Assembly: GCA_964007475.1 (NCBI GenBank)
Contig: OZ023273.1
Location: forward strand, 58,857,834 to 58,921,833
Direction of reading: 5' to 3'
From: Hybos culiciformis
Taxonomy: Eukaryota; Arthropoda; Insecta; Diptera; Hybotidae
DNA length: 64,000 bases
Below, piece after piece: positions 61,801 through 64,000 of this stretch. How positions within the stretch are numbered: position 1 is the stretch's first letter; every line of letters begins with the position of its first letter. The notes below the pieces were generated by a model, which was not told the origin of the DNA, did no database searches, and saw only the letters and a list, made by a program, of their open reading frames with translations. The position numbers were made by a program, and so were the translations under genes.

Positions 61801-64000
61801 AAGAAAGATATAAGCTCAATACAACCATATAAGCGAAAATATGTATGTAAGTATGCACGTAAATAGACATATTTTGTTTGTACATCAAGTACATTTGTTC
61901 ATAAATACAATATATTATATACATATAAGAACTTGGAATTTTATTAAAATTTTGATTTAAGTCAATAACTTATTATGTACATAGATAAATTAAAAAAAAA
62001 AACTCATTTCATTAGAAAAATAAATAATGTTCTCATCGTTTAACAGCTGCATATTACGATTTTCAATTTAAACAAAAATATGTTGTTTTCTGAAACAATG
62101 CCACGGTTATTTGCAAAGATGACTTACTACATACAAAGTCTGCGCTTATGAAAACGTCAGAAATTGAAACGATCAAGTGTAGAGTATAATATAAAATGGT
62201 ATGTACTTACTTTCTAAATCACACTAAGAGAATATTATGAACTATAGAAATGGTGAATAAAGTCAACGAACTCATCAGTCTTTAAATATAACTTATTAGG
62301 ACTTTTCGTAACAAATAATACAAGATTTTAGTCCTCGACGACAAAATTTATCTTAAATTAAAACGATATAAATTGAAAATCTTAATGATGATCAACAATT
62401 GAAAAATTCAAAGCATATATTTATATTTGTTAAAAAAAATATCTAAAACTTGTATATATTGCTTTAATGTCCAAAAAGGGATGTTAATTGTAAGGCTAAC
62501 TAAAAACCCAAAAGTTTTAGAACTATACAATATACTATAACTATTTATTTAATATAATTTTAATTTTATTTTTAAAGCTTCATTATACAAATGTGAAACA
62601 ATTTTTTTTTACCATATTAAATTGAATTAAAAATTAAATAAGAAACGAACAAAATGCATTTTATGTATCCTGATGCCTGAAGCATTAAATAAATTTGAAT
62701 CCTTTCTAAAAAGATAGAAAATAAAACATATATAGAATAGACGTGGTGTATTATTTTATTTAAAAAGTTTGAACATTAAATTATGTCATAACAAACAATA
62801 ATAAAATAATTCTATATCTGAATAATATGCCTATGGATACAAACATGTATATATATTAATATTATGTACAAACAGTTGTCAAAGAAAATAAATTAAATTT
62901 ATACATATTTAGAGATATACAAAAAATGTACATAGTATGGTATCAGAATAATAATAAAAAATATAATAGAATTTAGAAAGATATTATGTAATTGAATAAA
63001 TAATCCAAAACTGAATAATCATTAAAAAAAGAAAATTAATACTAATTGTCGTTTTTAATCGTTGTAATTGATATATTTTCAAATTGAATAGCGGCAAGAC
63101 ATAACCGCGATTTTTTTTTGTCATAACCGCGAAATATAAGATAAAAGTGTCTTAAAAAATTTTATGTTTGATTTTGACATAATCGCGAAATGATAAAAAC
63201 CTGTTATTGTGTTCCCAAATGTTTTTTTTCGTAATATTTGAAAATACATAATGTGAAATAGATGCCGGGATTATCTCCCGCTCGCATGTGGCATGATTTA
63301 CATTTATTTACTTGTTTAAATCTTTTGCGAAACAAATCTTATAAAATCTTAATTATCTATATCTAATTCTTGATATTTTCTATTTAAGATTTCGGTTTTT
63401 TTTTTAAAATAGAATTCAAAAAAATATTTTAAGTAAGCTCAAATGTTATTTTATGTTCGTGTTTTAATTTTTTAAGAAAGAAAATTCAATATTTAGTATA
63501 ATTGAAATAGTAAACAAAACTAAATTACTTTTCGACAGGCTTCAAAAAGTACATTTTTCTTTCGCTAAAAAAAGTAACAAAAAAATAGCGGGTCCCTGAA
63601 ATATTAACTTGGCTATATACAACAATATCTACATGTTAATATTTTAATATTCTTCAATTTTTTCATTGTATATTGACGTCGTTTTCAGATATTACTTTTG
63701 TGATTCAGATTCGTTAGAGGTTATTCTGACATTCAATCTTGAATTCGAATTAAATATGGTTTTACAATTTTTAACAAACTTCAGTTCAAAAATAGGGTGA
63801 GCGTATTCAAAAACAAATTCAAAAATTTTAACATTCACAAATTTTCTAATCCACTATTGCATATTCTCGATCTTTTTCAAAAACTGCAGGTTATTTTAAA
63901 ATTTCATAATATTCTTAATTTGTGATATTAATTTATTATTAAGTAATTAAACTTATGGAAGTTTAATGTTAATTTCACATTTCTTACTTTGTACTCGCTA
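58809..64000. other. A/T-rich non-coding stretch to the right edge
   Basis: No supported gene. (AAT)n at 59668-59692, (TA)n at 61707-61725, and three copies of an ATAACCGCGA motif at about 63099, 63121 and 63178. Open frames near 59850, 60910 and 61691 have A/T-driven composition only. Confidence 0.45.

Overview
The window is animal, almost certainly insect, nuclear DNA. It is very A+T-rich, roughly three quarters or more by eye. Both recognisable genes are split by short GT-AG introns, there are no bacterial-style operons, and cut-and-paste DNA transposons and MITEs are abundant. Repeated GGTA/TACC tetranucleotides (about 4.7-5.6 kb) are common in several insect genomes. I cannot name the order or species from sequence alone. 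A block of exactly 200 N at 16162-16361 is an assembly placeholder.

Left part (1-19 kb), two conserved genes: (i) a midnolin/stuxnet homologue on the minus strand, with three coding exons visible and its 3' part beyond the left edge. Its first intron is 5.2 kb and holds nested hAT remnants and a TA-flanked MITE. (ii) An LPCAT-type lysophospholipid acyltransferase on the plus strand (12921-18651). Eleven exons can be traced from the start codon to the stop, interrupted by the N gap in exon 8 and by an apparent one-base frameshift in exon 7. The gap between the two genes (6.4-12.9 kb) carries a foldback element built from about 59-bp palindromic units, with a second GC-rich foldback nested inside it.

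Middle part (19-26 kb): repeat-dominated. It contains a second type of foldback element sharing the GC-rich core of the first, a short relative of the first, a 1.5-kb hAT with 8-bp target duplication and a transposase remnant, a roughly 103-bp tandem repeat, a small unidentified codon-like island, and a further hAT-type MITE.

Right part (26-64 kb): no cellular exon that I can support. It is A/T-rich non-coding DNA punctuated by elements: a hAT MITE (28.9 kb), two mariner-like MITEs with TA duplications (41.8 and 51.0 kb), a 59-bp-arm hairpin (42.2 kb), a Penelope-like retroelement with inverted terminal repeats, GIY-YIG remnant and hammerhead-like motifs, itself split by a non-LTR retrotransposon fragment (44.1-46.0 kb), a foldback with tRNA-like modules (46.4-47.2 kb), and a piggyBac-like MITE (58.3 kb). 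This stretch could be intergenic or a long intron of a gene whose exons lie outside.

The two cellular genes are functionally unrelated: proteasomal turnover of nuclear regulators for midnolin/stuxnet, and phospholipid remodelling at the ER for LPCAT. Their adjacency looks incidental. The most unusual material is the modular foldback family (7.1-8.2, 20.2-20.7, 21.7 kb) and the Penelope-like element.
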